From: CAILZL01 sp963791615
GTDB taxonomy: Bacteria > Pseudomonadota > Gammaproteobacteria > Steroidobacterales > Steroidobacteraceae
Direction: 5' to 3'
Assembly: GCA_963791615.1 (NCBI GenBank)
Contig: CAWBTE010000006.1
Coordinates: forward strand, 620,001-684,000
DNA: 64,000 nt
The notes under the pieces are model-generated. The model saw nothing but the letters and a program-made list of their open reading frames with translations. It was not told the origin of the DNA and searched no databases. The first letter of the stretch is position 1. Each line of letters starts with the position of its first letter. The translations under genes and the position numbers were made by a program. Of the stretch, positions 36,962 through 46,698 are shown piece after piece.

Positions 36962-36991
36962 CGAGGGAGCGCGGTGGCACCGGCTCCCTCG
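36962..36991 (-). terminator. Intrinsic terminator after fimV
   Basis: On the minus strand CGAGGGAGC pairs with GCTCCCTCG across a loop that itself folds (CGGT-GCC-ACCG), followed by TTGTTTTC. It lies directly after the fimV stop, before truA. Confidence 0.85.
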
Positions 36992-37013
36992 TTTACGAAC
37001 GATCTGCAATGAA

Positions 37014-39902
37014 CTAGCCGATGGATGACAGCAGGCGCTGTGCTTCCTGTTTCTGGCCAGGATTACCCTCATCAAGCACTTCTTGAAGGATGCTGCGCGC
37101 ACCATCGGGATCACCCATGTCCATATAAGCACGGGCCAGATCCAGCTTGGTGCCCACCTCGCTCATCGTCGCCGGCTCGATGCCACTCATATCGAGTTCA
37201 GCATTGATGACTTCGGTGCGCTGAGTCTCGGCGCGTGACATCGCGCCCTGACCGCCAAACACCTGATCCGAGAAATCATCTGAATCAGCACCACGACCCG
37301 TCTGTTTGACGGTGTCACCCAGGCTGTTGATGCCTTTGGGATCGGCCAGCCGATCAAGATCCATATCCAGGTCAGAAGGCGCATGGAAAATGCCGGTGTG
37401 ACCGGAATCCAGACGCACCTGCTCAACCGTATCACCCACACCCGCACCCAGCTGGTCGAAATCAACATCGATCTTCTGTGTTGAACGGAAGGTACCGGTC
37501 CCATCCAGATCCACATCCACGGCATCCTGGGTGTCGTCCAGATCAATTTCTTCGACCGTAATGGTGTCGCCGATCTTGATCTCAGGCTCGCCGAGGTCAT
37601 CCATATGTGGCGCAAGCAGGGTCTTGGTTTCAGACGCGCCGTCATCAAACCGTTCGGCAAGCCGCGTCAGTTCGTCATCGCCAATCTGGTGTGAGTCAAT
37701 GCCTTCAGCGCCATCTTCATCGAGCGCATCAACGTCCAGACCTATTTCATCCAGCGCCAACTCGGCAGTGCGATCCGCACTGGAAATATCTTCATCAAAG
37801 CGCGTGGTATCCAGCTTTTCGCGGATGGTGACTGCGCCGCGATCCGGCAACGAGGAAGATTCGATGGTCGGCGTTTCCTGCGTGCGCGCATTGCCTTCCA
37901 TTTCACGAGTCGGATCATTGTCAACGCCGCGCTGCGGCTCATCGAGCAGGAAGTCCAGGCCGGCATCATCGTTCTTGCGCTGCTCGATGGTCGGATCCAG
38001 CTGGAAATCAATGTCCCCATCCGATTTTGGCCGATCACCTTCGGGCGCATCGTACAAATCGATATCAACGCGATGCTCACCGCCCTCGAGGTTCACATCG
38101 ATGCTGTCTGCCGAGCGCGAACCGGCGATATCACCCGCAAACAAAGCTTCATCAGGGCAAATCTGCTTGCCCATGATCAGCACCTTGTCCCATTCACCAG
38201 GCGCAGCGGCATCCTGCGTGTCGTGTAGCTGCTGCGCTATGTCCAGGAAGGAATCCTTGTTACCCCAGACGAAGAATATCTCCGCCAGCTTCACCTTCAG
38301 ATCGCGTCGCTGCGGCTCACGTTCGATAGCCAGATTGACGATGTCAGAGGCCTGATCGTACAGACCGTAAGCCATGTGGAAATCTGCTTCCGCCAGCGCA
38401 TCCTGCTGATCAACATGAATCGCCGTTTCACTGCTGAGTGTGTCTTCCGAAAGCGTTTTCTTCGCGGTCACAGGCGCCGCTGCTGCATAGACGGGCTGAT
38501 CGTCCAGAGCCTCGTGCTCACCGGTGGATTCCACAACCGATACGGCCGCAGCCGCAGCTGGTGCAGCGCTGCTGGCGCGTCGGGCGATATGCGCCTCGAA
38601 ATCCCGTGCGGTATAAGTCTCCGCCGCATCTTCAACCAGCGACGACTGGCGACGACGGAACCACAACAACAGCGCGACAATCAGCAACAGCGCACCACCG
38701 ATCAACCACAAACCGTATTGTGACAAGCGGCTGAGCAAGCCGGGCTGCGGCGCAGCCGGTGTCTCGGGCTTGACCTCAGTTGCTGGTTCGGCTTGCGCAG
38801 GCACGCTGGCGGGCTCGCTTGCTGCAGCGGATGAACTTTCCGCAGACTCAACTGGCGCCGCAGATTCGGACGAGGCAGCCGCAGCCATTCCAGACTGACC
38901 CGCACCCAGACTTTGCTGCATCTGCGCCAGTTCAGCATTCTTCAGATCCAGCAGTCGGCGCGCTTCCGCCAGCTCTGCTTCCAGGGCGCGAATACGTTCC
39001 GCTGAAGCGGCGTTGCCACCACCCGCTTGCCCGGTAGTCGTACCACCCTGTTCGGCGGGCACCAGGCGTAACCGCTCGGATGCGGCGGTAGAACCGGCTG
39101 CATTGGCCGCTGCATTGCGCCACAAGCCATTCTGACGGCTGATTTCTGCGGACGCTTCGGCACTGGATACGGCAGCAATATCCGCTGCCGCCGGAATACG
39201 CAGCACGCTACCTGCGCGCAGTACATTCATGTTGCCAACGAAAGCCGGCTGATTGGCGCGGTAAATCGCCAGCATGGTCTGTCGTGTAGTGGCATTGCCC
39301 TGGGTGATCGTGTTGGCGATCTTTGACAGGGAGTCGCCATTTCTGACTGTGTAGGACTCACCCGCACCGACTGGCGCTGCCGCCGCAACGCTTGGACGAG
39401 AGGCAGGAACAGGCGCTGGAACCGGTGCCTGACGCACGATGGCGCCAGCCGATTCAGCACCTGCACGCGGCGTCTGCACCGGCTGCGCAGCCACGGCGGC
39501 GGGCCCCATCACGGGTGGATCCAGCAAGACGGTGTATTCACGCAATACCCGGCCACCAGTCCAGCTGACTTCAACCAGCAGATTCAGGAAGGGTTCGCTG
39601 ACGGCACTGGTGGAGCGAACCTTGATGACGGGTTGCCCCGAACTGGCATCCGCAACCTGCAGGGAAAAACTCGAGAGGAAATTGGGACGATCCAGGCCAT
39701 AACGTCGAAAGGTTTCTTCGCTGGCCAGGGCAACCTTCAGGCTGCTGAGCTCGTCAGAGGTAGCGCTTACCAGCGCAATGTCCGCATCGAACGGCTGGTT
39801 CAGAGCCGAATTCAGGCGGATTTCACCCAGCCCCAACGCGTAAAGCGTGGCAGGAGACAGCAGTGCGCTCGCAACAAGGAAGCGCAAGGCATTCTTATTC
39901 AT
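37014..39902 (-). CDS. fimV: FimV-like inner-membrane peptidoglycan-binding protein
   Basis: 962 residues from the ATG at 39902, which has GGGAG six to seven bases upstream and a signal peptide (MNKNALRFLVASALLSP). The N-terminal FimV domain (ALGLGEIRLNSALNQPFDADI) precedes a LysM domain (SYTVRNGDSLSKIANTI), a coiled-coil segment (RIRALEAELAEARRLLDLKNAEL), one membrane segment (YGLWLIGGALLLIVALLLWF), then a long very acidic cytoplasmic region with TPR-like helices and the conserved C-terminal FimV motif (TKLDLARAYMDMGDPDGARSILQEVLDEG). FimV organises polar machinery and type IV pili or twitching. The usual neighbours asd and truA flank it. Confidence 0.93.
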   Translation of the reverse strand: MNKNALRFLVASALLSPATLYALGLGEIRLNSALNQPFDADIALVSATSDELSSLKVALASEETFRRYGLDRPNFLSSFSLQVADASSGQPVIKVRSTSAVSEPFLNLLVEVSWTGGRVLREYTVLLDPPVMGPAAVAAQPVQTPRAGAESAGAIVRQAPVPAPVPASRPSVAAAAPVGAGESYTVRNGDSLSKIANTITQGNATTRQTMLAIYRANQPAFVGNMNVLRAGSVLRIPAAADIAAVSSAEASAEISRQNGLWRNAAANAAGSTAASERLRLVPAEQGGTTTGQAGGGNAASAERIRALEAELAEARRLLDLKNAELAQMQQSLGAGQSGMAAAASSESAAPVESAESSSAAASEPASVPAQAEPATEVKPETPAAPQPGLLSRLSQYGLWLIGGALLLIVALLLWFRRRQSSLVEDAAETYTARDFEAHIARRASSAAPAAAAAVSVVESTGEHEALDDQPVYAAAAPVTAKKTLSEDTLSSETAIHVDQQDALAEADFHMAYGLYDQASDIVNLAIEREPQRRDLKVKLAEIFFVWGNKDSFLDIAQQLHDTQDAAAPGEWDKVLIMGKQICPDEALFAGDIAGSRSADSIDVNLEGGEHRVDIDLYDAPEGDRPKSDGDIDFQLDPTIEQRKNDDAGLDFLLDEPQRGVDNDPTREMEGNARTQETPTIESSSLPDRGAVTIREKLDTTRFDEDISSADRTAELALDEIGLDVDALDEDGAEGIDSHQIGDDELTRLAERFDDGASETKTLLAPHMDDLGEPEIKIGDTITVEEIDLDDTQDAVDVDLDGTGTFRSTQKIDVDFDQLGAGVGDTVEQVRLDSGHTGIFHAPSDLDMDLDRLADPKGINSLGDTVKQTGRGADSDDFSDQVFGGQGAMSRAETQRTEVINAELDMSGIEPATMSEVGTKLDLARAYMDMGDPDGARSILQEVLDEGNPGQKQEAQRLLSSIG

Positions 39903-40234
39903 CAGATCTCCCAACATCATGGTCGCGAATCCATAGTCATCGTGCCTGTCAGGTCTGCTGGTGCGCAGCTCCGGCTGGAAACTGCACTGCTGACCTGTCA
40001 ACTACGCAGTCAACTTGACTTAACGCAGGAGACTATAGCCTACAAGTAAATTTTCACCAAGATTTCAACCATCTGGATGCAGCTCAATACCGCATCCTGA
40101 CCCACATCCATCAAGTACTGACAGCCATTCGCCAGCATAAGTACCACACCGGGAGGATGTGACAATAATCCCCATACAGATTCAACGCTGATTTTGCGAC
40201 GCGCTTCCCGCCTGCCGCCCCGATATCAAGGGTT

Positions 40235-41362
40235 TCAGGCTTCCAGCAGGATGCGCAACATACGGCGCAGCGGTTCTGCTGCGCCCCATAACAACTGGTC
40301 GCCAATGGTGAACGCACCCACATACTCTGGTCCCATGGCCAGCTTGCGAATACGCCCCACCGGAATATTCATGGTACCGGTGACGGCCACGGGCGTCAGA
40401 TCACGAATCGAGGCTTCGCGGGTATTCGGCACCACCTTCGCCCAAGGATTGTCAGCCGCAATCATGGCTTCAATATCCGCCACCGGCACATCCTGCTTCA
40501 GCTTGAAGGTCAGCGCCTGCGAGTGGCAGCGCATGGCGCCGACACGTATGCAGAATCCATCGACTGGCACGGCTGCGGTACCAAAACTTTCACCCTGACC
40601 GAGAATCTTGTTGGTCTCGGCCATGCCCTTCCATTCTTCCTTCGATTGACCATTACCCAGATCCTTATCAATCCAGGGAATCAGCGAACCACCCAGTGGT
40701 ACACCGAAGTTGGCCGTTTCCTGCGCCGACAGACTGCGCTGCCGGGCAATCACTTTGCGATCGATCTCGAGAATGGCGCTCTTCGGGTCATCCAGCAACG
40801 CCTTCACTTCGGCATTCAGCGTGCCGTACTGCGTCAGCAGTTCGCGCATGTGCTGTGCGCCGCCACCGGAGGCGGCCTGATACGTCTGGGTACTCATCCA
40901 CTCCACCAGACCCGCCTTGTACAGCGCGCCCACGCCCATCAGCATGCAGCTCACCGTGCAGTTGCCACCGATCCAGTTTCGGCCACCGTTGGCCAGTGAA
41001 TTACGGATCACCGGCATGTTCACCGGATCCAGAATGATCACGGCGTCATCCTGCATGCGCAGCGTGGAGGCCGCATCAATCCAGTGACCCTGCCAGCCGG
41101 CCGCACGCAGTTTGGGGAATACTGCCGTGGTGTAGTCACCGCCCTGCGCGGTGATGATGATGTCGCAACGCTTCAGCGCATCAATGTTGAACGCATCCTG
41201 CAAGCTGGTTTCATTCTTCGCCATTGCCGGTGCTTTGCCACCGGCATTCGACGTCGAGAAAAACACCGGCTCGATCAATGCAAAGTCATTCTCCGCATGC
41301 ATGCGCTCCATCAACACAGAGCCCACCATGCCGCGCCAACCCACCAGACCCACAAGTGCCAT
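40235..41362 (-). CDS. asd: Aspartate-semialdehyde dehydrogenase
   Basis: Reduces aspartyl phosphate to aspartate semialdehyde for lysine, threonine, methionine and diaminopimelate. 375 residues; nucleotide loop VGLVGWRGMVGSVL, catalytic Cys135 in GGNCTVSCMLM, and the HSQAL histidine segment all match the gram-negative type. The 230-base gap to fimV holds no gene, and no lysine riboswitch could be recognised upstream in the short 88-base gap. Confidence 0.97.
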   Translation of the reverse strand: MALVGLVGWRGMVGSVLMERMHAENDFALIEPVFFSTSNAGGKAPAMAKNETSLQDAFNIDALKRCDIIITAQGGDYTTAVFPKLRAAGWQGHWIDAASTLRMQDDAVIILDPVNMPVIRNSLANGGRNWIGGNCTVSCMLMGVGALYKAGLVEWMSTQTYQAASGGGAQHMRELLTQYGTLNAEVKALLDDPKSAILEIDRKVIARQRSLSAQETANFGVPLGGSLIPWIDKDLGNGQSKEEWKGMAETNKILGQGESFGTAAVPVDGFCIRVGAMRCHSQALTFKLKQDVPVADIEAMIAADNPWAKVVPNTREASIRDLTPVAVTGTMNIPVGRIRKLAMGPEYVGAFTIGDQLLWGAAEPLRRMLRILLEA

Positions 41363-41450
41363 CGCAATAAATCCTGAGCAAAACAGGCTTGCAGTATAAA
41401 TAAGCTGCTACTGAAAAGCAGAGGCTTATGCGCTGACTATCGCCAGAAAT

Positions 41451-43022
41451 TTACGGCGCCACCTGCACAGCACCGACACTGACACGCAGCAGGGCCGCCT
41501 GCTCGGCAGTCATCGCGCCCAGTCCGGAATCCACCGTCGTGGTTTCGCCGGACTTGAGGGTAATACGCAGCGGGCGACGTTGCCCCTGCTGTGCGACTCG
41601 TCCGGATACATCCAGCATCACCGGCGTGATCTCGATATTGGTCACCGCCACCCGCGCGCGATTCTGCAAGGCGAAGTACACGCGCCCGGATGCGTCCTGT
41701 TGCACAGCGGTGGCAATGTAGTTGCCGGGATTCTGCGTCAGATCCATGCGCTGGTATTCACCCGCCGCCAGTTGGCCATATTCGCTTTGTGAATCGGCCG
41801 CTGCCTGAAACATCTGCATGGCGCCTTTTATATCACCGCGTTCCCTGGCAAGACTGCCCAGGTAGTAGGCCGCCGGCGCAGTCGGCAACAGGCTGGCGCT
41901 TTTCTTCAGCCATTCCTCGGCCTTGACCTTGTTGCCCAGCTTGAACTGCGCAATACCGCCGCCCAGGTAAGGGCCAAAATAGCTGCCGTCCAGATTGATG
42001 GCTTTCTCATACGCCGCTACGGCATCCTTGTGCTGGTTTTGCGTCATGGCAATGTCGCCGAGCAACTGGTTAAAACGCGCTTCGCGCGGCAACATCTGCG
42101 CGGCCTCGCCAGCCAGTTTCTTCGCCGTGGTCAGGTCTTTCTTGCTGGCTGCGGCCATCGCCTGATCGTACTTGTCATAGGCCGGCTTCATCTTGCGCAG
42201 CTCGGCCATCTTCGCCGTATAGCGCGCAACACCCAGTTCACCACCCGCGCCCAGCTCTGCCACTGCCGCCTGATTCTTTGCGACGCGCTCCTGCGACGGT
42301 GGATGTGAAGCAAACAGGCCTTCCAGCCAGTTCTGGTTGCGACCACTGGCTTCGGACAGGCGCACAAAAGTCTGCTGCAAGGTGACTGCGCCACTCAGGT
42401 CGTAGCCGGCGCGCTTCATGTACAACATGCCGTAGTGGTCACTTTCAAGTTCCTGTTCACGGCCATACCGGGTCTGCACCAGCTGCGCGCCCAGACCAGC
42501 GCCCTGAATGGCGAGATTAGCCAGATTGCCATCCATGTTGCTGGTGGCCAGCCCGATTTGCGCCGCCACCATACCGACCTGCAACAAGGTGCCACGCTCC
42601 TGTGCCTTGGCGCCATGTCGTGCTGCCGCGTGTACGATTTCATGACCCAGCACCGCCGCCAGCTCAGCTTCGTTGTTGAGTTCAGTCAGCAGACCGCGAT
42701 TGACGGCGATCTTGCCGCCGGGTAGCGCCCAGGCATTGGGCACTGAACTGTTCAACACCACAAATTCATACGGCAGCTTGCGATCCGATACCGCCGCCAG
42801 TTTCTGGCCCACCTCACTCACGTAAGCCGTCAGATCCGGATCGAGTGAAAAGTCACCGCCTTCGCCCTGTCGCGTGGGCGCATAGTTCTGCTCGCCAATC
42901 TGCAGCTCCGACGCTTCGGAAACAAATTGCAGCTCTTTCTTGCCGGTGACCGGATTGACCCCGCAGGCCGTCAGACCCAGACACAGCAGCAGCCAGAAAC
43001 ACCGTGTGTTGATCATTTTCAT
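41451..43022 (-). CDS. M48 family metalloprotease, lipoprotein with TPR repeats
   Basis: 523 residues with a lipoprotein signal (LLCLGLTAC, lipidated Cys20). The zinc site is complete: H-E-I-V-H in VLGHEIVHAAARHG and the third ligand Glu in QELESDHYG. A TPR region follows (AVAAYEKAINLDGSYFGPYLGGGIA) and a C-terminal beta-rich part. Related to BepA/YfgC and LoiP, which watch over outer-membrane protein assembly. It probably sits on the periplasmic face of the outer membrane and degrades stalled proteins. It ends 88 bases from asd. Confidence 0.92.
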   Translation of the reverse strand: MKMINTRCFWLLLCLGLTACGVNPVTGKKELQFVSEASELQIGEQNYAPTRQGEGGDFSLDPDLTAYVSEVGQKLAAVSDRKLPYEFVVLNSSVPNAWALPGGKIAVNRGLLTELNNEAELAAVLGHEIVHAAARHGAKAQERGTLLQVGMVAAQIGLATSNMDGNLANLAIQGAGLGAQLVQTRYGREQELESDHYGMLYMKRAGYDLSGAVTLQQTFVRLSEASGRNQNWLEGLFASHPPSQERVAKNQAAVAELGAGGELGVARYTAKMAELRKMKPAYDKYDQAMAAASKKDLTTAKKLAGEAAQMLPREARFNQLLGDIAMTQNQHKDAVAAYEKAINLDGSYFGPYLGGGIAQFKLGNKVKAEEWLKKSASLLPTAPAAYYLGSLARERGDIKGAMQMFQAAADSQSEYGQLAAGEYQRMDLTQNPGNYIATAVQQDASGRVYFALQNRARVAVTNIEITPVMLDVSGRVAQQGQRRPLRITLKSGETTTVDSGLGAMTAEQAALLRVSVGAVQVAP

Positions 43023-43166
43023 TGCAGAACCTCGGCTACGGACGGTATTGCCGGTTCAATGTCGCACCCAATCCCCTCAGACAAACAGCAACTCAAATCG
43101 GGGTCGCAGCTATTGCACCAGATAACATGCCATCGTCAAATGCAACGCTGCTACCCAACTTTCAAG

Positions 43167-43370
43167 CTATTCGGCAAGCACAAACGTCACTTTCATGGTG
43201 ACGCGATATTCAACGACCTTGCCTTTTACGATCACGGCATTCTGATCCTTGATCCACGCACCACTGACATTCTTCAAGGTCTTGTTGGCGCGTTCCACAC
43301 CCAGCTTGAACGCATCATCAAAGCTCTTCTTTGAGCCCGCAATAATCTCAGTCACTCTTGCAACAGCCAT
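43167..43370 (-). CDS. Dodecin family protein
   Basis: 67-residue protein matching dodecin: VARVTEIIAGSKKSFDDAFKLGVERANKTLKNVSGAWI then a final beta strand. Dodecins form hollow twelve-mers that store or buffer flavins (and CoA in some bacteria). The Trp in GAWIKD is at the flavin-stacking place. An AGGAGG-type site lies ahead of the ATG (AAAGGAGGC on the minus strand). Confidence 0.93.
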   Translation of the reverse strand: MAVARVTEIIAGSKKSFDDAFKLGVERANKTLKNVSGAWIKDQNAVIVKGKVVEYRVTMKVTFVLAE

Positions 43371-43486
43371 AAAGCCTCCTTTGGCTTGAACAGTTGAATC
43401 GAACCCTGAACGTTACCGGGATTTTGTCGGGACGAAGCCTATAACATCTGGCTTACAATACCCACTGGTCTGCAAAGAGGTGCCCC

Positions 43487-43636
43487 ATGTCCAGGGGACT
43501 GATGGTTTTCGGACTGATTGTCCTGTTCATGCTCGGCGGCCTGCTGGCTTTCCGATCCAATGCCAGATTGCCGCTGCCCAAGAACCTGCCGCCACCGTTA
43601 CCGGACGATGGCGATGAAGAAACTCGCGACCCGTAG
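43487..43636 (+). CDS. Small single-pass membrane protein
   Basis: 49 residues, family not recognised. GAGG stands seven to eight bases ahead of the ATG. A hydrophobic helix (LMVFGLIVLFMLGGLLAF) is followed by a Pro-rich, acidic tail (PKNLPPPLPDDGDEETRDP). It ends three bases before the cysteine-rich protein gene and is probably co-transcribed with it. The good ribosome site, clean helix and tight spacing argue that it is real. Confidence 0.7.
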   Translation: MSRGLMVFGLIVLFMLGGLLAFRSNARLPLPKNLPPPLPDDGDEETRDP

Positions 43637-43639
43637 TCG

Positions 43640-43948
43640 ATGAAACGCAGATCGCATTCGTGGTACAGCGCTGATGCCCGGCACGATGCCAAGTATATTG
43701 ATGAACTGTATGGCCTGGATCCGGTCATCGAACCGGGCGACGCAGGCCCATCAGGTTCCGGGCTCACCGACTTTGTATCGATAACCTGCCCGTACTGTGG
43801 CGAGAGTTACGGTACGCCTCTGGATCTGAGCGCCGGTTCGAGCACTTACATTGAAGACTGCCAGGTGTGCTGTCAGCCGATTGAATTGCGTGTGACAGTG
43901 AACGATGAGGGTGAGCTGATGGCGGTGGAGCCGCAGCGGTGTGGATAG
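43640..43948 (+). CDS. CPXCG motif cysteine-rich protein
   Basis: 102 residues. The core FVSITCPYCGESYGTPLDLSAGSS, then EDCQVCCQPIELRVTV, is that of the short CPXCG family, which carries a zinc-ribbon-like four-cysteine arrangement (C-x-x-C and C-x-x-C). The usual member is about 60-70 residues; here 40-45 extra residues precede the core, so a later start is possible though no better ribosome site is visible. Function unknown. It converges on aroC. Confidence 0.8.
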   Translation: MKRRSHSWYSADARHDAKYIDELYGLDPVIEPGDAGPSGSGLTDFVSITCPYCGESYGTPLDLSAGSSTYIEDCQVCCQPIELRVTVNDEGELMAVEPQRCG

Positions 43949-43961
43949 AGGCCCATTGCGA

Positions 43962-45053
43962 CTAATTCGTGATCACCGGCGTAGCCGAAACCACATCCGC
44001 ATTCTGCGCGCGATGGCGCAGGGCATGATCCATCAGCACCAGCGCCAGCATGGCTTCGGCGATGGGCGTGGCGCGCAGGCCGACGCAGGGGTCGTGACGA
44101 CCGGTGGTGACTACTTCAACCACCTTGCCGTTCAGATCAATGGTGTCGCAGGGCTGGCTGATGCTGGAAGTGGGCTTCAGGGCCATGCTCACCACAATGT
44201 CCTGACCGGATGAGATGCCGCCGAGAATGCCGCCGGCATTGTTGGAAGTGAATCCCTGCGGTGTCATGACATCGCGATGCTGGCTGCCCTTCTGTTCGAT
44301 GCTGGCGAAGCCTGCGCCGATCTCCACGCCTTTTACGGCATTGATGCTCATCATCGCATAGGCAATTTCAGCATCGAGCCGATCAAACACCGGCTCGCCC
44401 CAGCCGGGCGGGATGCCAGTGGCCACAACATTCACACGCGCACCGATGGAATCTTCTTCACGGCGAATGTCGGTCATGTACTGCTCGAGCTCGGCAATGC
44501 GGGCAGGATCAGCGCAAAAAAATGGATTGTCGTAAGCAAAATCAATTTGCGGCGCATCGAGCCTGATCGGGCCGAGTTGCGCCAGGTAACCACGGATCAC
44601 CACACCGTAGCGTTGCAGCAGGTACTTGCGGGCAATGGCGCCTGCTGCAACCCGCATGACTGTCTCGCGCGCCGAGGACCGGCCACCACCGCGATAATCG
44701 CGAAAGCCATACTTCTGCTGATAGGTGTAGTCGGCATGACCGGGACGGAAACGATCCTTGATCTTTTCGTAGTCACGCGAACGCTGATCGGTGTTCTCGA
44801 CAATCAGGCCAATGGGGGTGCCGGTGGTCCTGCCCTCGAATACACCCGACATGATGCGCACTTTGTCCGGTTCCTTGCGCTGGCTGGTGAAGCGCGAAGT
44901 GCCGCTGCGGCGTCGCTCCACATCGGCCTGGATGTCTTCTTCACTGATTTCCAGTCCCGGCGGACAACCGTCGATGATGCAGCCCAGGCCGGGGCCGTGG
45001 CTTTCGCCGAAACTGGTGACGGTAAACAATTTGCCGATGGTGTTGCCGGACAT
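43962..45053 (-). CDS. aroC: Chorismate synthase
   Basis: Last step of the shikimate pathway, making chorismate from EPSP with reduced FMN. 363 residues; the three family signatures are seen: GESHGPGLGCIIDG, the GGGRSSARETVMRVAAGA block and RHDPCVG near the end. Downstream of prmB on the same strand (40-base gap), the usual gammaproteobacterial pair. Confidence 0.97.
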   Translation of the reverse strand: MSGNTIGKLFTVTSFGESHGPGLGCIIDGCPPGLEISEEDIQADVERRRSGTSRFTSQRKEPDKVRIMSGVFEGRTTGTPIGLIVENTDQRSRDYEKIKDRFRPGHADYTYQQKYGFRDYRGGGRSSARETVMRVAAGAIARKYLLQRYGVVIRGYLAQLGPIRLDAPQIDFAYDNPFFCADPARIAELEQYMTDIRREEDSIGARVNVVATGIPPGWGEPVFDRLDAEIAYAMMSINAVKGVEIGAGFASIEQKGSQHRDVMTPQGFTSNNAGGILGGISSGQDIVVSMALKPTSSISQPCDTIDLNGKVVEVVTTGRHDPCVGLRATPIAEAMLALVLMDHALRHRAQNADVVSATPVITN

Positions 45054-45092
45054 GGATGACTCAAGAACCGTTGTTGATGGTTGACAGACAGT

Positions 45093-45989
45093 CTAGCAGG
45101 CGGCGAATGCTGCGCGATGTTCGGCAAGTTGCGCAGCGGTCAGCACGAACACCCCGCCGCCGCCAGAATCGAACTCCAGCCAGACAAACGGCACGGTGGG
45201 ATAAGCATCGGCCAGCGCCAGCTCGGAATCCCCCACTTCCACCACCAGCAAACCCTGTGGTTCGAGATGTGCTTCGGCTTCGGCCAGAATGCGGCGCACG
45301 ATGTCCAGACCATCATCTCCCGCGCGCAGACCCAGTTCGGGCTCGCGCAGATATTCTTCAGGCAGCTCATCCATTTCGGCATGACTGACATAGGGCGGGT
45401 TGGACACGATCAGATCGTACCGCTGGCCCGGCAGGCCACTGAACACATCCGACAACACGGCGCGCATACGTTGCTGTACCTGATGGCGTTCGATGTTGAT
45501 CTGCGTCACCGCCAGCGCGTCTGGTGAAATATCAGCGGCATCCACATTCGCCCCGGGAAAGGCCAGCGCGCAAGCAATGGCGATACAGCCCGAGCCGGTG
45601 CCAATGTCCAGCACCCGCCTGACCTGCTGCGGCCGCAGCCACGGCTGAAACTGCGCTTGAATCAACTCGGCAATGGGGGAACGCGGCACCAGCACCCGTT
45701 CGTCCACATAAAACTCATGGCCGGCAAACCACATGCGCTGCGTCAGATAGGCAGCCGGCAGGCGTTCGGTGATGCGCCGCTCGACCAGCGTGCGCGCCGT
45801 GGCGATGGCGGACTCATCCACCGGCTGCGTGTAGCAATCCGGCGCCTGCTCATGACGCAACCCGGCTGCAAAAAAAACCAGCTCGGCGGCTTCATCAACC
45901 GGATTGTCATTGCCATGACCATAACTCAGCGAGGCTTCTTCAAGCTGGCCTGCGAGCTCACCGATCAGTTGTTCTACGGTCAATGTCAT
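45093..45989 (-). CDS. prmB: Ribosomal protein L3 N5-glutamine methyltransferase
   Basis: SAM-dependent methyltransferase that modifies a glutamine of ribosomal protein L3. 298 residues; an N-terminal helical domain, the SAM loop VLDIGTGSGCIAIA, and the catalytic NPPY (IVSNPPYVSHAEM). Its place directly before aroC favours PrmB over the related PrmC. The start region overlaps the open frame upstream of the divergent SCO1 gene. Confidence 0.93.
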   Translation of the reverse strand: MTLTVEQLIGELAGQLEEASLSYGHGNDNPVDEAAELVFFAAGLRHEQAPDCYTQPVDESAIATARTLVERRITERLPAAYLTQRMWFAGHEFYVDERVLVPRSPIAELIQAQFQPWLRPQQVRRVLDIGTGSGCIAIACALAFPGANVDAADISPDALAVTQINIERHQVQQRMRAVLSDVFSGLPGQRYDLIVSNPPYVSHAEMDELPEEYLREPELGLRAGDDGLDIVRRILAEAEAHLEPQGLLVVEVGDSELALADAYPTVPFVWLEFDSGGGGVFVLTAAQLAEHRAAFAAC

Positions 45990-46069
45990 TCGTGAAACCC
46001 TTGCTGTGGCGCTTGCAGCCCGTCGCCCGTGCCATAATTCGCGTCCATTCCAGACCCGGACTCACCTTC

Positions 46070-46696
46070 ATGTCCAGATCACGCGCACCCATTTTTGCAG
46101 GCATCGCCATTCTAGCGATCCTGGTCGGAGCCATGTCGGCTGTCTTCCTGCGTGGCAGCAGCCAGCCCGCAATCAATCTGGCCAATGGTACGGTGCTGCC
46201 CAGCGCCCGCCCACTACCGTCATTCCAGCTAGTGAGAAGCGATGGTCAGCCTTATACACAGGCGCAGTTGCAGGGCCGCTGGAGCCTGATGTTTTTCGGC
46301 TTCACCAATTGCCCGGATATCTGCCCCACCACGCTGACCCTGATGGCGCAGGTGGAAAAGGTATTGAGTGATTTACCCTCTCCCCCGCAGATCGTGTTTG
46401 TCTCGGTTGACCCCAGGCGCGATACGCCCGCACAGGTGAACAACTACATCAGGTTCTTCAGTCCGTCCTTTGTCGGTCTGACCGGCGAGCAGGTGCAGAT
46501 TGATCAACTCACCAAAGCAATGGGCGTGCCGGTGGCGATTCATGATCTCGGCAATGGCGCTTATTCCGTAGATCATGCGGCGACGTTGTTCCTGCTGGAT
46601 CCACAGGCGCGTATGACGGCGATATTCTCACCGCCCCATACCGTTGAAACCCTGTCCGATGACCTGCGCATGGTCATCAGCAAATTGAAATCCTGA
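46070..46696 (+). CDS. SCO1/SenC family copper protein
   Basis: 208 residues. An N-terminal membrane anchor (IFAGIAILAILVGAMSAVFL) is followed by a thioredoxin-fold domain with the copper site: C-x-x-x-C in TNCPDICPTT and the distal His in SVDHAATLF. SCO proteins carry copper to the CuA site of cytochrome c oxidase in the periplasm. The ATG at 46070 gives a clean anchor; the upstream open part overlaps prmB and is unlikely to be translated. It ends two bases before psd. Confidence 0.92.
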   Translation: MSRSRAPIFAGIAILAILVGAMSAVFLRGSSQPAINLANGTVLPSARPLPSFQLVRSDGQPYTQAQLQGRWSLMFFGFTNCPDICPTTLTLMAQVEKVLSDLPSPPQIVFVSVDPRRDTPAQVNNYIRFFSPSFVGLTGEQVQIDQLTKAMGVPVAIHDLGNGAYSVDHAATLFLLDPQARMTAIFSPPHTVETLSDDLRMVISKLKS

Positions 46697-46698
46697 GC

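Noticed and set aside
41363..41450. Lysine riboswitch ahead of asd
   Set aside because: The gap is only 88 bases and lacks the multi-helix lysine riboswitch pattern.
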